Shown one piece after another: positions 1 to 6,672 of a stretch of 9,138 nucleotides of DNA; within the stretch, counting starts at the first letter, position 1, and each line of letters opens with the position of its first letter. Source of the DNA: Gammaproteobacteria bacterium (lineage in GTDB: Bacteria; Pseudomonadota; Gammaproteobacteria; Enterobacterales; Kangiellaceae); assembly GCA_013372875.1 (NCBI GenBank), contig JABXIW010000231.1, forward strand, positions 1-9,138, written 5' to 3'. The position numbers and the translations under genes are program-made. The notes under the pieces were generated by a model. The model made no database searches. It saw nothing but the letters and a program-made list of their open reading frames with translations, and was not told where the DNA came from.

Positions 1-1
1 A

Positions 2-1084
2 GGCCTTTTCCGTCAGATCGGTATCTACTCATCAGTAGGTCAATTATACGAGCCTGTAGATTCAGATCAGATCATGTATTATCGCGAAGATAAGTCAGGT
101 CAAATCTTGGAAGAGGGAATTAACGAAGCGGGTGCTATGTCATCTTGGATGGCGGCGGCGACTAGCTATTCGAGCAATGACTTGCCGATGATCCCATTCT
201 ATATTTTATATTCGATGTTTGGTTTCCAGCGCATAGGCGACTTGTGTTGGGCGGCGGGCGATATGCAAGCGCGTGGCTTTATCATTGGCGCAACTTCCGG
301 CCGTACCACGCTGAATGGTGAAGGTTTGCAGCACCAAGATGGCCATAGTCATATGATTTCCGCGACCATTCCAAACTGTATCAGTTACGATCCGACTTAT
401 GCTTATGAAGTGGCAGTGATCATGCGTGAAGGTATGCGCCGCATGTATAAGAACCAAGAAAATGTGTTCTATTACATTACTACTTTGAACGAAAATTATA
501 GTCACCCAGATATGCCTGAAGGTGCTGAAGAAGGCATTATTAAAGGTATGTATCAATTGGCTAAAGGCAAAAAAGCCAAGAAAAAAGGCTTAAAAGTTCA
601 ATTGTTAGGTTGTGGTGCTATTTTGCCAGAAGTCGAGAAAGCGGCAGAGCTTCTTTATCAAGACTTTGGAGTGAGTGCCGATATTTGGTCAGTGACCAGC
701 TTTACAGAGCTAGCGCGTGAAGGCCAAGCGGTGGATCGTGAAAATATGCTGCATCCTGAAAAGAAAGCCAAGGCTTCTTATGTGGAAAAATGTCTGGCCA
801 AACAAGAAGGTCCCGTGATTGCGGCAACTGATTACATGAAGTCTTATGCTGAGCAAATTCGTAACTTTGTGAATGCGGATTATCGCGTACTGGGTACTGA
901 TGGTTACGGTCGCTCTGATAGCCGCGAGAATTTGCGCCGCTTCTTCGAAGTGGATCGCTATTATGTGGCGGTGGCAGCGTTGAAGTCATTGGCTGAACAA
1001 GGGGTGGTTGATGCTAAAGAAGTCACCAAAGCCATCAAGCGTTATAAGATCGATGCTGATAAAGCCGATCCAATGACCCTTTAA
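2..1084 (+). CDS. aceE: Pyruvate dehydrogenase E1 component, C-terminal part (5' end outside window)
   Basis: Thiamine-diphosphate-dependent E1 of the cytoplasmic pyruvate dehydrogenase complex; it decarboxylates pyruvate and transfers the acetyl group to the lipoyl arms of E2. The frame is open from base 2, so the gene starts upstream; the first ATG in the window (74) is internal, because the preceding codons read GLFRQIGIYSS, a match to AceE. About 360 C-terminal residues of a roughly 890-residue family member are visible. Recognisable AceE stretches are the SMFGFQRIGDLCWAAGD region, TSGRTTLNGEGLQH, DGHSH, IPNCISYDPTYAYEVAV, YYITTLNENY, the VTSFTELAREGQ strand and VLGTDGYGRSDSRENLR near the end. 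This is the single-chain homodimeric E1 type, not the alpha/beta type. No frameshift or truncation is seen. The stop is 23 bases before aceF, so the two are very likely cotranscribed. Confidence 0.97.
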   Translation, partial: GLFRQIGIYSSVGQLYEPVDSDQIMYYREDKSGQILEEGINEAGAMSSWMAAATSYSSNDLPMIPFYILYSMFGFQRIGDLCWAAGDMQARGFIIGATSGRTTLNGEGLQHQDGHSHMISATIPNCISYDPTYAYEVAVIMREGMRRMYKNQENVFYYITTLNENYSHPDMPEGAEEGIIKGMYQLAKGKKAKKKGLKVQLLGCGAILPEVEKAAELLYQDFGVSADIWSVTSFTELAREGQAVDRENMLHPEKKAKASYVEKCLAKQEGPVIAATDYMKSYAEQIRNFVNADYRVLGTDGYGRSDSRENLRRFFEVDRYYVAVAALKSLAEQGVVDAKEVTKAIKRYKIDADKADPMTL

Positions 1085-1093
1085 TCGTTGGTA

Positions 1094-1110
1094 GAAGGAG
1101 AAGAACTTTG
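1094..1110 (+). promoter_or_regulatory. Strong ribosome binding site that fixes a TTG start for aceF
   Basis: The purine run with AAGGAG at 1095-1100 lies 7 bases before TTG at 1108-1110. The protein read from this TTG begins MANVTKVTVPDIGD, exactly where a lipoyl domain should begin, and the next in-frame ATG falls inside that domain at residue 23. The rare TTG is therefore the real start. Confidence 0.88.
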
Positions 1111-2754
1111 GCTAATGTAACTAAAGTAACAGTTCCCGATATAGGCGATGCCAGCGGGGTTGAAATCATTGAATTAATGGTCGCAGTGGGAGATACGGTC
1201 GAGCTAGAAGATGGTTTGATCGTCTTGGAAACCGACAAAGCGACTATGGAAGTGCCATCTAGTGCGGCGGGTGTGATTAAGTCAATCGCGGTGAATGTAG
1301 GCGATAAGGTTTCTGAAGGTGATTTAATTCTTGAAGTTGAGGCTGCTGAATCTGCGGCTGTTGAAGATGCTCCTGGAGAGTCGGTAGAAGAAACAACCGC
1401 GGCGCAAGATGAGCCAGCTATTGAAAGTCAAACAGAAGCTGTAAGCGAGCAGGAAGCGGCTAGCCAACCAGCAGCCATGAGCCAGCCGGTTAGCCAGCCA
1501 ATAATCATTCCAGACTTGGGCGACGCGGATGGCGTAGATGTGATTGAAGTTTCGGTTTCTGTCGGTGACTCGGTAGAAAAAGACGATGCACTTATCGTAT
1601 TAGAAACTGAAAAAGCGACTATGGAAATACCTGCAGATTCTGCTGGTACTATTGAGGCCTTAACGGTAAAAGTTGGCGATAAAGTCAGTCAAGGCGATCA
1701 GATCGGTACCATTTTAGCTATTTCAAACGAAGCTCCAAAAGCGACGCCTGTAGCAAAATCTGAGCCGGCAAAAGTTGAAGCTCCTGCAGCTAAGCCAGCG
1801 CCAGCAAAGGCTCCGGTTGCTGACTACCCAGTGCAAACGGCAAAAAAAGATGGCGTAATTCATGCAAGTCCCGCAGTGCGCCGACTAGCGCGTGAATTTG
1901 GCGCTGACTTATCCAAAGTCAAAGGTACCGGCCCAAAAGATCGAATCTTAAAAGAAGATGTACAGGCCTTTATTAAGTTCGAGTTATCACGACCTAAAGC
2001 GACCGCAGGTTCGGCGCAAGCAGCTCCTGATCTGCCTGAAATCGATTTTTCTAAGTTTGGTGAGATTGAAACCACATCTTTAACGCGAATTCAGAAGATT
2101 TCCAGCGTGACTTTGCAGCGCAATTGGAATTTGATCCCGCATGTCACTCAGCACGAAGATGCGGATATTACTGAGATGGATGCTTTCCGCAAATCTATGA
2201 AGGAAGAAGCTTTAAAGCAAGGTGTGCGTTTAACGCCATTAGCATTCATTATGAAAGCTTTGGTTGCCAGTTTGAAGGAATTCCCAACATTTAACAGCTC
2301 ATTGGCTGCTGATGGCGAAACTTTGATCTTAAAGAAGTATTTCAATATTGGTGTGGCGGTAGATACTCCAGACGGCTTAGTGGTGCCAGTAATTCGTGAT
2401 GTGGATAAAAAATCAGTTTATGAGTTGGCCACTGAGCTTGGCGAAATGTCAGCTAAAGCCCGCGATAAAAAGCTAACCGCGAAAGATATGCAGGGCAGCT
2501 CCATGACCATTTCCAGCCTAGGTGGAATAGGCGGTACTGCCTTTACGCCGATTGTGAATTGGCCAGATGTGGCGATTTTAGGTTTGTCACGTAACAAGGT
2601 TCAGCCAGTATGGGATGGTAAAGAATTCCAGCCGCGTATGATGTTACCTATGTCATTATCTTATGATCATAGGGTTATTGATGGTGCGGTAGCAGCGAGA
2701 TTTATCGTTCATTTGTCGAAAATGCTAGAAGATATTCGTCGCATAATATTGTAA
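1108..2754 (+). CDS. aceF: Pyruvate dehydrogenase E2, dihydrolipoamide acetyltransferase with two lipoyl domains
   Basis: Core of the pyruvate dehydrogenase complex; it moves the acetyl group from E1 to coenzyme A by way of swinging lipoyl arms. Domains in order: lipoyl domain 1 (residues about 4-78, lipoyl Lys44 in ETDKATME), an acidic linker (about 81-129), lipoyl domain 2 (about 131-204, Lys169 in ETEKATME), a Lys/Ala/Pro linker (about 207-247), the peripheral-subunit-binding domain (about 252-289) and the catalytic domain (about 320-548) with the DHRVIDG motif (His521, Asp525). The length of 548 fits a two-lipoyl form; E. coli AceF has three lipoyl domains and about 630 residues. The two lipoyl domains are a clear internal duplication, visible in the DNA around the lipoyl lysines. 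TTG start behind a strong ribosome binding site. Lies between aceE and lpdA. All key residues are present. Confidence 0.97.
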   Translation: MANVTKVTVPDIGDASGVEIIELMVAVGDTVELEDGLIVLETDKATMEVPSSAAGVIKSIAVNVGDKVSEGDLILEVEAAESAAVEDAPGESVEETTAAQDEPAIESQTEAVSEQEAASQPAAMSQPVSQPIIIPDLGDADGVDVIEVSVSVGDSVEKDDALIVLETEKATMEIPADSAGTIEALTVKVGDKVSQGDQIGTILAISNEAPKATPVAKSEPAKVEAPAAKPAPAKAPVADYPVQTAKKDGVIHASPAVRRLAREFGADLSKVKGTGPKDRILKEDVQAFIKFELSRPKATAGSAQAAPDLPEIDFSKFGEIETTSLTRIQKISSVTLQRNWNLIPHVTQHEDADITEMDAFRKSMKEEALKQGVRLTPLAFIMKALVASLKEFPTFNSSLAADGETLILKKYFNIGVAVDTPDGLVVPVIRDVDKKSVYELATELGEMSAKARDKKLTAKDMQGSSMTISSLGGIGGTAFTPIVNWPDVAILGLSRNKVQPVWDGKEFQPRMMLPMSLSYDHRVIDGAVAARFIVHLSKMLEDIRRIIL

Positions 2755-2791
2755 TAGGGTGGTGATTTTTCGCCCAATTCAGGTAAAATAC

Positions 2792-2813
2792 GCCACTTCA
2801 AAATTGAGGTGGC
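2792..2813 (+). terminator. Hairpin between aceF and lpdA, possible weak terminator or attenuator
   Basis: Arms GCCACTTCA (2792-2800) and TGAGGTGGC (2805-2813) form a 9-bp stem with one G-T wobble and an AAAT loop. T-rich sequence follows, but the run is broken (TTTAAATTTGG, then six T at 2825-2830). A second, weaker 6-bp hairpin (GGTTTT 2823-2828, AAAACC 2835-2840) follows. The imperfect T-run suggests partial termination or mRNA processing rather than a full stop, which would let lpdA be expressed partly with aceEF. No convincing separate promoter for lpdA is visible in this gap. Confidence 0.5.
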
Positions 2814-2876
2814 TTTAAATTTGGTTTTTTGATTAAAACCTAAGTCATTTAAGAAAAGAATTTTCAGAGGAAACTC

Positions 2877-4295
2877 ATGAGTAATATCAAAACTCAAGTT
2901 GTTGTTTTAGGTAGTGGTCCTGGTGGCTATTCGGCGGCTTTCCGCGCTGCGGATCTTGGTTTAGAAGTAGTAATGGTCGAAAAGTATGCGGCTTTAGGCG
3001 GCGTATGTTTGAATGTGGGCTGTATCCCATCAAAAGCCTTATTACACACCGCAAAAGTAATCGACGAAGCGGCTGAAACTGAAAAGCACGGTGTGAGTTT
3101 TGGTAAGCCAAAAATCGATATCGACAAAATCCGCGCTTACAAAGAAGGTGTGGTAGGTCGTTTATCTCAAGGCGTGGCTGGCATGGCCAAAATGCGCAAA
3201 GTTAAAACTGTACAGGGTTACGGTAAATTCACAGGCTCGCATACTTTAGAAGTTGAGCATGAAGGCACGAAACAAACCATTGAATTTGAGCACGCTATCA
3301 TCGCAGCGGGTTCTCGTGTGGTTAACCTTCCTTTCTTACCAGAAGACGACCGAATCGTTGATTCAACGGGTGCCTTAGAATTACGCCAAGTTCCTGAGCA
3401 TATGTTAGTGCTGGGCGGCGGTATTATCGGTCTTGAGATGGCTACTGTTTATCGCGCATTAGGTGCAAAAATTGATGTGGTTGAAATGGCCGATCAATTA
3501 GTACCAGCGGCTGATAAAGATGTGGTTAAAGTATTACAGAAATTCGTTTCCAAGAAATACGAAAACATCATGTTAGAAACTAGCGTAACAGCGGTTGAAG
3601 CTAAGAAAGACGGTTTATACGTAACTTTTGAAGGCAAAAATGCGCCTGAGAAGCCAGTTAAATACGATATGATTCTATCGGCAGTTGGCCGTCGTCCAAA
3701 TGGTGACCTAATTGATGCCGAAAAAGCAGGTGTAACGGTAACTGATCGCGGCTTTATCGAAACTGACAAGCAAATGCGTACCAATGTTCCTCACATCTAT
3801 GCAATCGGTGACATCGTTGGTCAACCAATGTTGGCTCACAAAGCAACTGCAGAAGCGCACGTTGCTGCTGAAGTAATTGCGGGTAAGAAGCACTACTTCG
3901 ATCCAATCACAATTCCATCAGTTGCTTACACCGATCCTGAAATTGCATGGGTTGGTTATACTGAAAAAGAAGCTAAAGCTGAAGGCTTAGAATATGGAGT
4001 AGGCAACTTCCCATGGGCTGCTTCTGGCCGTGCCATTGGTGTTGACCGTTCAGAAGGCTTCACAAAGTTAATTTTCGACAAGAAAACTAACCGCGTTATC
4101 GGTGGTGGCATTGTTGGTGTTAACGCTGGCGAATTAATTGCAGAAGTTGGTTTAGCGATTGAAATGGGTTGTGATGCAGAAGACATCGGCTTAACCATTC
4201 ACGCACACCCAACACTTTCTGAATCCATTAGTTTTGCAGCGGAAGTGTATGAAGGTGTTTGTACTGACCTTCCACCAGCACGCAAAAAGAAATAA
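2877..4295 (+). CDS. lpdA: Dihydrolipoamide dehydrogenase (E3)
   Basis: FAD-dependent disulfide oxidoreductase that reoxidises the dihydrolipoyl groups of E2 and passes electrons to NAD+; the same subunit usually also serves 2-oxoglutarate dehydrogenase and the glycine cleavage system. The N-terminal FAD-binding motif GSGPGG is at residues 12-17, the redox-active disulfide is Cys44/Cys49 in GGVCLNVGCIPSKAL, the NAD-binding motif GGGIIG is at 180-185, the second FAD motif AIGD is at 309-312, and the dimer-interface catalytic pair is His444/Glu449 in HAHPTLSES. Length 472, close to E. coli Lpd at 474, with very similar sequence throughout. ATG at 2877 is preceded by AGAGGA (2866-2871). It closes the aceE-aceF-lpdA block and is followed by a strong terminator. 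No anomalies are seen. Confidence 0.97.
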   Translation: MSNIKTQVVVLGSGPGGYSAAFRAADLGLEVVMVEKYAALGGVCLNVGCIPSKALLHTAKVIDEAAETEKHGVSFGKPKIDIDKIRAYKEGVVGRLSQGVAGMAKMRKVKTVQGYGKFTGSHTLEVEHEGTKQTIEFEHAIIAAGSRVVNLPFLPEDDRIVDSTGALELRQVPEHMLVLGGGIIGLEMATVYRALGAKIDVVEMADQLVPAADKDVVKVLQKFVSKKYENIMLETSVTAVEAKKDGLYVTFEGKNAPEKPVKYDMILSAVGRRPNGDLIDAEKAGVTVTDRGFIETDKQMRTNVPHIYAIGDIVGQPMLAHKATAEAHVAAEVIAGKKHYFDPITIPSVAYTDPEIAWVGYTEKEAKAEGLEYGVGNFPWAASGRAIGVDRSEGFTKLIFDKKTNRVIGGGIVGVNAGELIAEVGLAIEMGCDAEDIGLTIHAHPTLSESISFAAEVYEGVCTDLPPARKKK

Positions 4296-4315
4296 AAATA
4301 ACTATATTTTTAACT

Positions 4316-4337
4316 AAGGCTTCTTCGGAAGCCTTTT
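4316..4337 (+). terminator. Intrinsic terminator after lpdA with TTCG tetraloop
   Basis: A perfect 8-bp stem AAGGCTTC (4316-4323) / GAAGCCTT (4328-4335) closes on the stable TTCG loop and runs into TTTT (4334-4337). An A/T-rich stretch precedes it. It sits 20 bases after the lpdA stop and 19 bases before the next start codon, separating the pyruvate dehydrogenase genes from the downstream cluster. Confidence 0.85.
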
Positions 4338-4356
4338 AAATTACAGAGGTATAATA

Positions 4357-4743
4357 ATGAAAATTAAATTAGGATTAGCCATTGCAACATTAGCGTTAAT
4401 TACGGCTTGTAAATCATTAGTTCCAGTGATGGATATTAATAACCATGCTGTTGTTAAAGAGTCTAGCTTGCAAAATGTTGAAAAAGCTATTTTAGCAGGT
4501 GCAGCTACGAGAGGCTGGACACCAAGAGTAGTGAAGCCAGGCCATATAACCGCATCTATTAATGTTCGTAGTAAACATCAAGCTGTAGTTGATATTTTTT
4601 ACACGGCTCAAGACTACTCTATTAAATACAACCAAAGCTATGGCTTAAAGTATGATGCAAGCTCTAGGGAAATTCACCCTAACTACAATAACTGGATGGT
4701 TCATCTTAAAAATTCTATTAACGCTGAGTTATATAAACTATAA
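4357..4743 (+). CDS. Small lipoprotein of unknown function, first gene of the downstream operon
   Basis: 128-residue predicted lipoprotein. A short signal peptide (Lys-containing start, hydrophobic residues about 5-17) ends in a lipobox ITAC, with the lipidated cysteine at residue 18. Lys follows at the +2 position, not Asp, so sorting to the outer membrane is expected. The mature part is about 110 residues with no second membrane segment. It carries RGWTPRVVKPGHI, a VRSKHQAVVDIFY strand, a tyrosine-rich YSIKYNQSYGLKY strand and IHPNYNNWMVHL near the end. I recognise this pattern from small hypothetical lipoproteins in other gammaproteobacteria but know no function or name. The ATG has CAGAGG (4344-4349) 7 bases upstream. 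Its stop is only 2 bases before the GTG of the next gene, which suggests cotranscription with the aryl polyene genes, although the family is not, to my knowledge, a standard part of that cluster. Confidence 0.85.
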   Translation: MKIKLGLAIATLALITACKSLVPVMDINNHAVVKESSLQNVEKAILAGAATRGWTPRVVKPGHITASINVRSKHQAVVDIFYTAQDYSIKYNQSYGLKYDASSREIHPNYNNWMVHLKNSINAELYKL

Positions 4744-4745
4744 GA

Positions 4746-5405
4746 GTGGATAAGATCGATAGTTTACAATGGTCTGCCTGGGCTCCAGGGATATCGACAA
4801 AGGAACAGTGGCAAGAGTGGCTTGCTGATAAGCGAGAATTTGATTTAGCCCAAAAGCCCGACGTTTCATTTATTAAGCCGATGGTTCGCCGTCGGCTTTC
4901 TTCGTTAGCTAAAATGGTTTTTGCAACTGCTCACCAACTGCTTGATGACGAACAAAGCCAAATGCCGCTAGTGTTTGCCAGTCGTTATGGAGAAATGGAA
5001 AAAACGGTGCAGCTGCTAACCAACCTTAGTAATAACGAGGGCTTATCACCGACCAGTTTTGGTTTGTCAGTACATAATTCTTTAGTGGGAATGTTTGGCC
5101 TAATCAAGCAGTGGACGACCAGTTCAACCGCTATAGGTGCGGGAGATCGATCCCTAGCTTCTGGTTATATTGAGGCGTTTTCACAGTCCAAAGCAAAAAA
5201 GCAGCCAGTATTAATGTTTTATTACGATGAACCTTTACCAAGTGTTTATCAGCCCTTTGCTGATTCGACGGCAGAGCCTATATGTATTGGTTTGATTGTT
5301 GACGCGACTAATCAATTGAATCAAATAATTTTCAATGAGCTGCTAACTAATCAATCGATTACTCCCTTAGATTTTATTAAAAACTTATTATCTAAAAATG
5401 TTTAA
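4746..5405 (+). CDS. apeC: Half-length beta-ketoacyl-synthase-like protein of aryl polyene clusters (probable chain-length-factor type)
   Basis: 219-residue protein resembling the short beta-ketoacyl synthase N-terminal-domain family (Pfam Ketoacyl-synt_2 type) that opens many aryl polyene clusters. Typical features are the WSAWAPGI start (residues 9-16), FASRYGEMEKT (78-87), the FGLSVHNSLVGMFG region (105-118) and the AIGAG turn (129-133), where a true ketosynthase would have its nucleophilic cysteine region. The only cysteine, Cys180, is not in such a motif, so the protein cannot be a conventional condensing enzyme. By family knowledge it would pair with a full ketosynthase (ApeO) encoded further on. 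I chose the GTG at 4746, because the next Met is residue 47 and the conserved start would be lost. There is no clear ribosome binding site, so translation is probably coupled to the lipoprotein gene 2 bases upstream. The letter C is from memory. Confidence 0.75.
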   Translation: MDKIDSLQWSAWAPGISTKEQWQEWLADKREFDLAQKPDVSFIKPMVRRRLSSLAKMVFATAHQLLDDEQSQMPLVFASRYGEMEKTVQLLTNLSNNEGLSPTSFGLSVHNSLVGMFGLIKQWTTSSTAIGAGDRSLASGYIEAFSQSKAKKQPVLMFYYDEPLPSVYQPFADSTAEPICIGLIVDATNQLNQIIFNELLTNQSITPLDFIKNLLSKNV

Positions 5406-6165
5406 TACTATCAACTGGTTATGGCGATTATTCGCAACAGCGATTTGTTATATCACCTTTGGTTTAGGCGCCTTGACCATGGGGTTATTGATATTCAGTT
5501 TGATCAGAATTTTTACCCGTGACCCTTTAAAAACCAAACAACGGATTCAATACACCATTCATAAAGGCTTTAGTTTTTTTATCTGGTTGATGCAGGCGTT
5601 AGGCATCATGACGGTTGAATATCAAGGCGTTGAGAAGCTCAAGCAGGATAAAGGGGTTGTGGTGATTGCTAACCATCCTTCCTTGATAGATGTGGTGATT
5701 ATTATCGGGCTTATCCCCTATGCGGATTGCATAGTGAAAGAAGCACTTTGGAACAATTTTTTTATCAAATGGATTGTCAAGGCCGCTTATATACCAAATA
5801 GACGAGCCGAAGGATTGATAGATGATTGTCGAAATGCGCTATCAGATGGTGGCAATTTGGTGATTTTCCCAGAAGGCACTAGGACAGAAGCTGGTAAGCC
5901 ATTGAAATTTCAAAGAGGAGTGGCAAATATCGCCATTAACACCAAGGCTGATATCCGTCCCATACAGGTTCATTGTAAACCTGAGTTCCTAACAAAGCGT
6001 CTAAAATGGTATCAAATCCCACCAAAAAAAGCTCACTTTTTGATTAAAGTTGATGATAGAATAGCGACCGTTTCACATTTAGAAGGCGTGAAACCAACTA
6101 TGGCTTCCAGAAAAATTACCAAGATGCTGGAAGATTATTATCGTGAAAGAGTGAGTTATGACTGA
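5398..6165 (+). CDS. apeD: 1-acyl-glycerol-3-phosphate-type acyltransferase (LPLAT family), aryl polyene cluster
   Basis: 255-residue membrane-bound acyltransferase of the PlsC/LPLAT superfamily. A hydrophobic N-terminal region (about 8-38, with a second hydrophobic stretch near 57-72) anchors it to the inner membrane. The catalytic motif NHPSLID supplies His93 and Asp98 (H-X4-D), and FPEGTR at 157-162 is the acyl-acceptor binding motif. In aryl polyene clusters such enzymes are thought to help attach the polyene acyl chain to a lipid-like anchor; the substrate cannot be read from the sequence. The ATG overlaps the end of the preceding gene by 8 bases (ATGTTTAA) and has no separate ribosome binding site, implying translational coupling. 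It also overlaps the following ACP gene by 8 bases. The general family call is certain; the letter D is from memory of the cluster order. Confidence 0.88.
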   Translation: MFNTINWLWRLFATAICYITFGLGALTMGLLIFSLIRIFTRDPLKTKQRIQYTIHKGFSFFIWLMQALGIMTVEYQGVEKLKQDKGVVVIANHPSLIDVVIIIGLIPYADCIVKEALWNNFFIKWIVKAAYIPNRRAEGLIDDCRNALSDGGNLVIFPEGTRTEAGKPLKFQRGVANIAINTKADIRPIQVHCKPEFLTKRLKWYQIPPKKAHFLIKVDDRIATVSHLEGVKPTMASRKITKMLEDYYRERVSYD

Positions 6166-6412
6166 GTTAGAAAACCAAATTAAACAACTGATAATCGATT
6201 GTCTTGATTTAGAAGATATGAGCATTGAAGATATTGATAGTCAAGAAGCCTTATTTGTAGATGGCTTAGGGCTCGATTCGATTGATGCCTTAGAACTTGG
6301 TCTTGCGATAAAGAATGAATTCCAGGTGTCTTTAGAAGCCAATTCAGAAGATAACAAAAAGCACTTCTATTCAGTAGCAACTTTAGCTGACTTTATCAGC
6401 AGCAATAAATAA
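6158..6412 (+). CDS. apeE: Acyl carrier protein 1 of aryl polyene cluster
   Basis: 84-residue acidic carrier protein. Ser41 in GLGLDSIDALELGLAI is the expected 4'-phosphopantetheine attachment site at the start of helix II. The C-terminal part contains EDNKKHFYSVATLADFI, which departs from primary-metabolism AcpP and resembles what I recall of aryl polyene ACPs. It would carry the aryl starter or the growing polyene. It overlaps the acyltransferase gene by 8 bases (ATGACTGA). A phosphopantetheinyl transferase must act on it; none is encoded here. It is much diverged from its partner ACP downstream, so the two are probably not interchangeable. Which of the pair is E and which is F follows gene order. 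Confidence 0.92.
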   Translation: MTELENQIKQLIIDCLDLEDMSIEDIDSQEALFVDGLGLDSIDALELGLAIKNEFQVSLEANSEDNKKHFYSVATLADFISSNK

Positions 6413-6423
6413 AGGGTTAAAAG

Positions 6424-6672
6424 ATGCAAACTAAAGAGCAAATCTATAGTTCTTTACAAGAGATTTTAGAGGAACTATTTGAAATCCCAGTAGAAGATAT
6501 TTCGTTAGAAGCGAATCTATACCAAGACTTGGACTTGGATAGCATTGATTCAGTCGACCTAGTATTGAAACTTCAAGATGTGACTGGAGTTAAAGTTAAG
6601 CCTGAAGACTTTAAACAAGTAAGAACAGTTCAAGACGTTGTTAACGCGGTACACCAGTTATTAGAAAGTTAA
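6424..6672 (+). CDS. apeF: Acyl carrier protein 2 of aryl polyene cluster
   Basis: 82-residue acidic carrier protein with the classical ACP layout: helix I, then DLDLDSIDSVDLVLKL, in which Ser40 is the phosphopantetheine attachment site, and a C-terminal helix ending VQDVVNAVHQLLES. It is closer to standard ACPs than its neighbour. It has its own ribosome binding site (AAAGGG 6411-6416, 7 bases before ATG 6424) and starts 11 bases after the apeE stop. Having two ACPs side by side is standard in aryl polyene clusters. The stop TAA at 6670-6672 is followed within 30 bases by a strong hairpin inside the next reading frame. Confidence 0.93.
   Translation: MQTKEQIYSSLQEILEELFEIPVEDISLEANLYQDLDLDSIDSVDLVLKLQDVTGVKVKPEDFKQVRTVQDVVNAVHQLLES

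Noticed and set aside
206..556. Minus-strand open frame of 116 codons opposite aceE
   Set aside because: Shadow of the conserved aceE coding sequence; the translation resembles no family and the other strand is fully explained. The same holds for the other minus-strand frames opposite aceF, lpdA, apeE, the ligase and the dehydratase.
2821..2849. Separate promoter for lpdA
   Set aside because: TTGGTT and TTGATT look slightly like -35 boxes, but no acceptable -10 hexamer is found at the right spacing.
4350..4355. Perfect TATAAT as a -10 promoter box for the lipoprotein operon
   Set aside because: It lies between the ribosome binding site and the ATG at 4357, so transcription would begin inside the coding region, and no -35-like hexamer sits 16-18 bases upstream. 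At most it could serve downstream genes; not supported.
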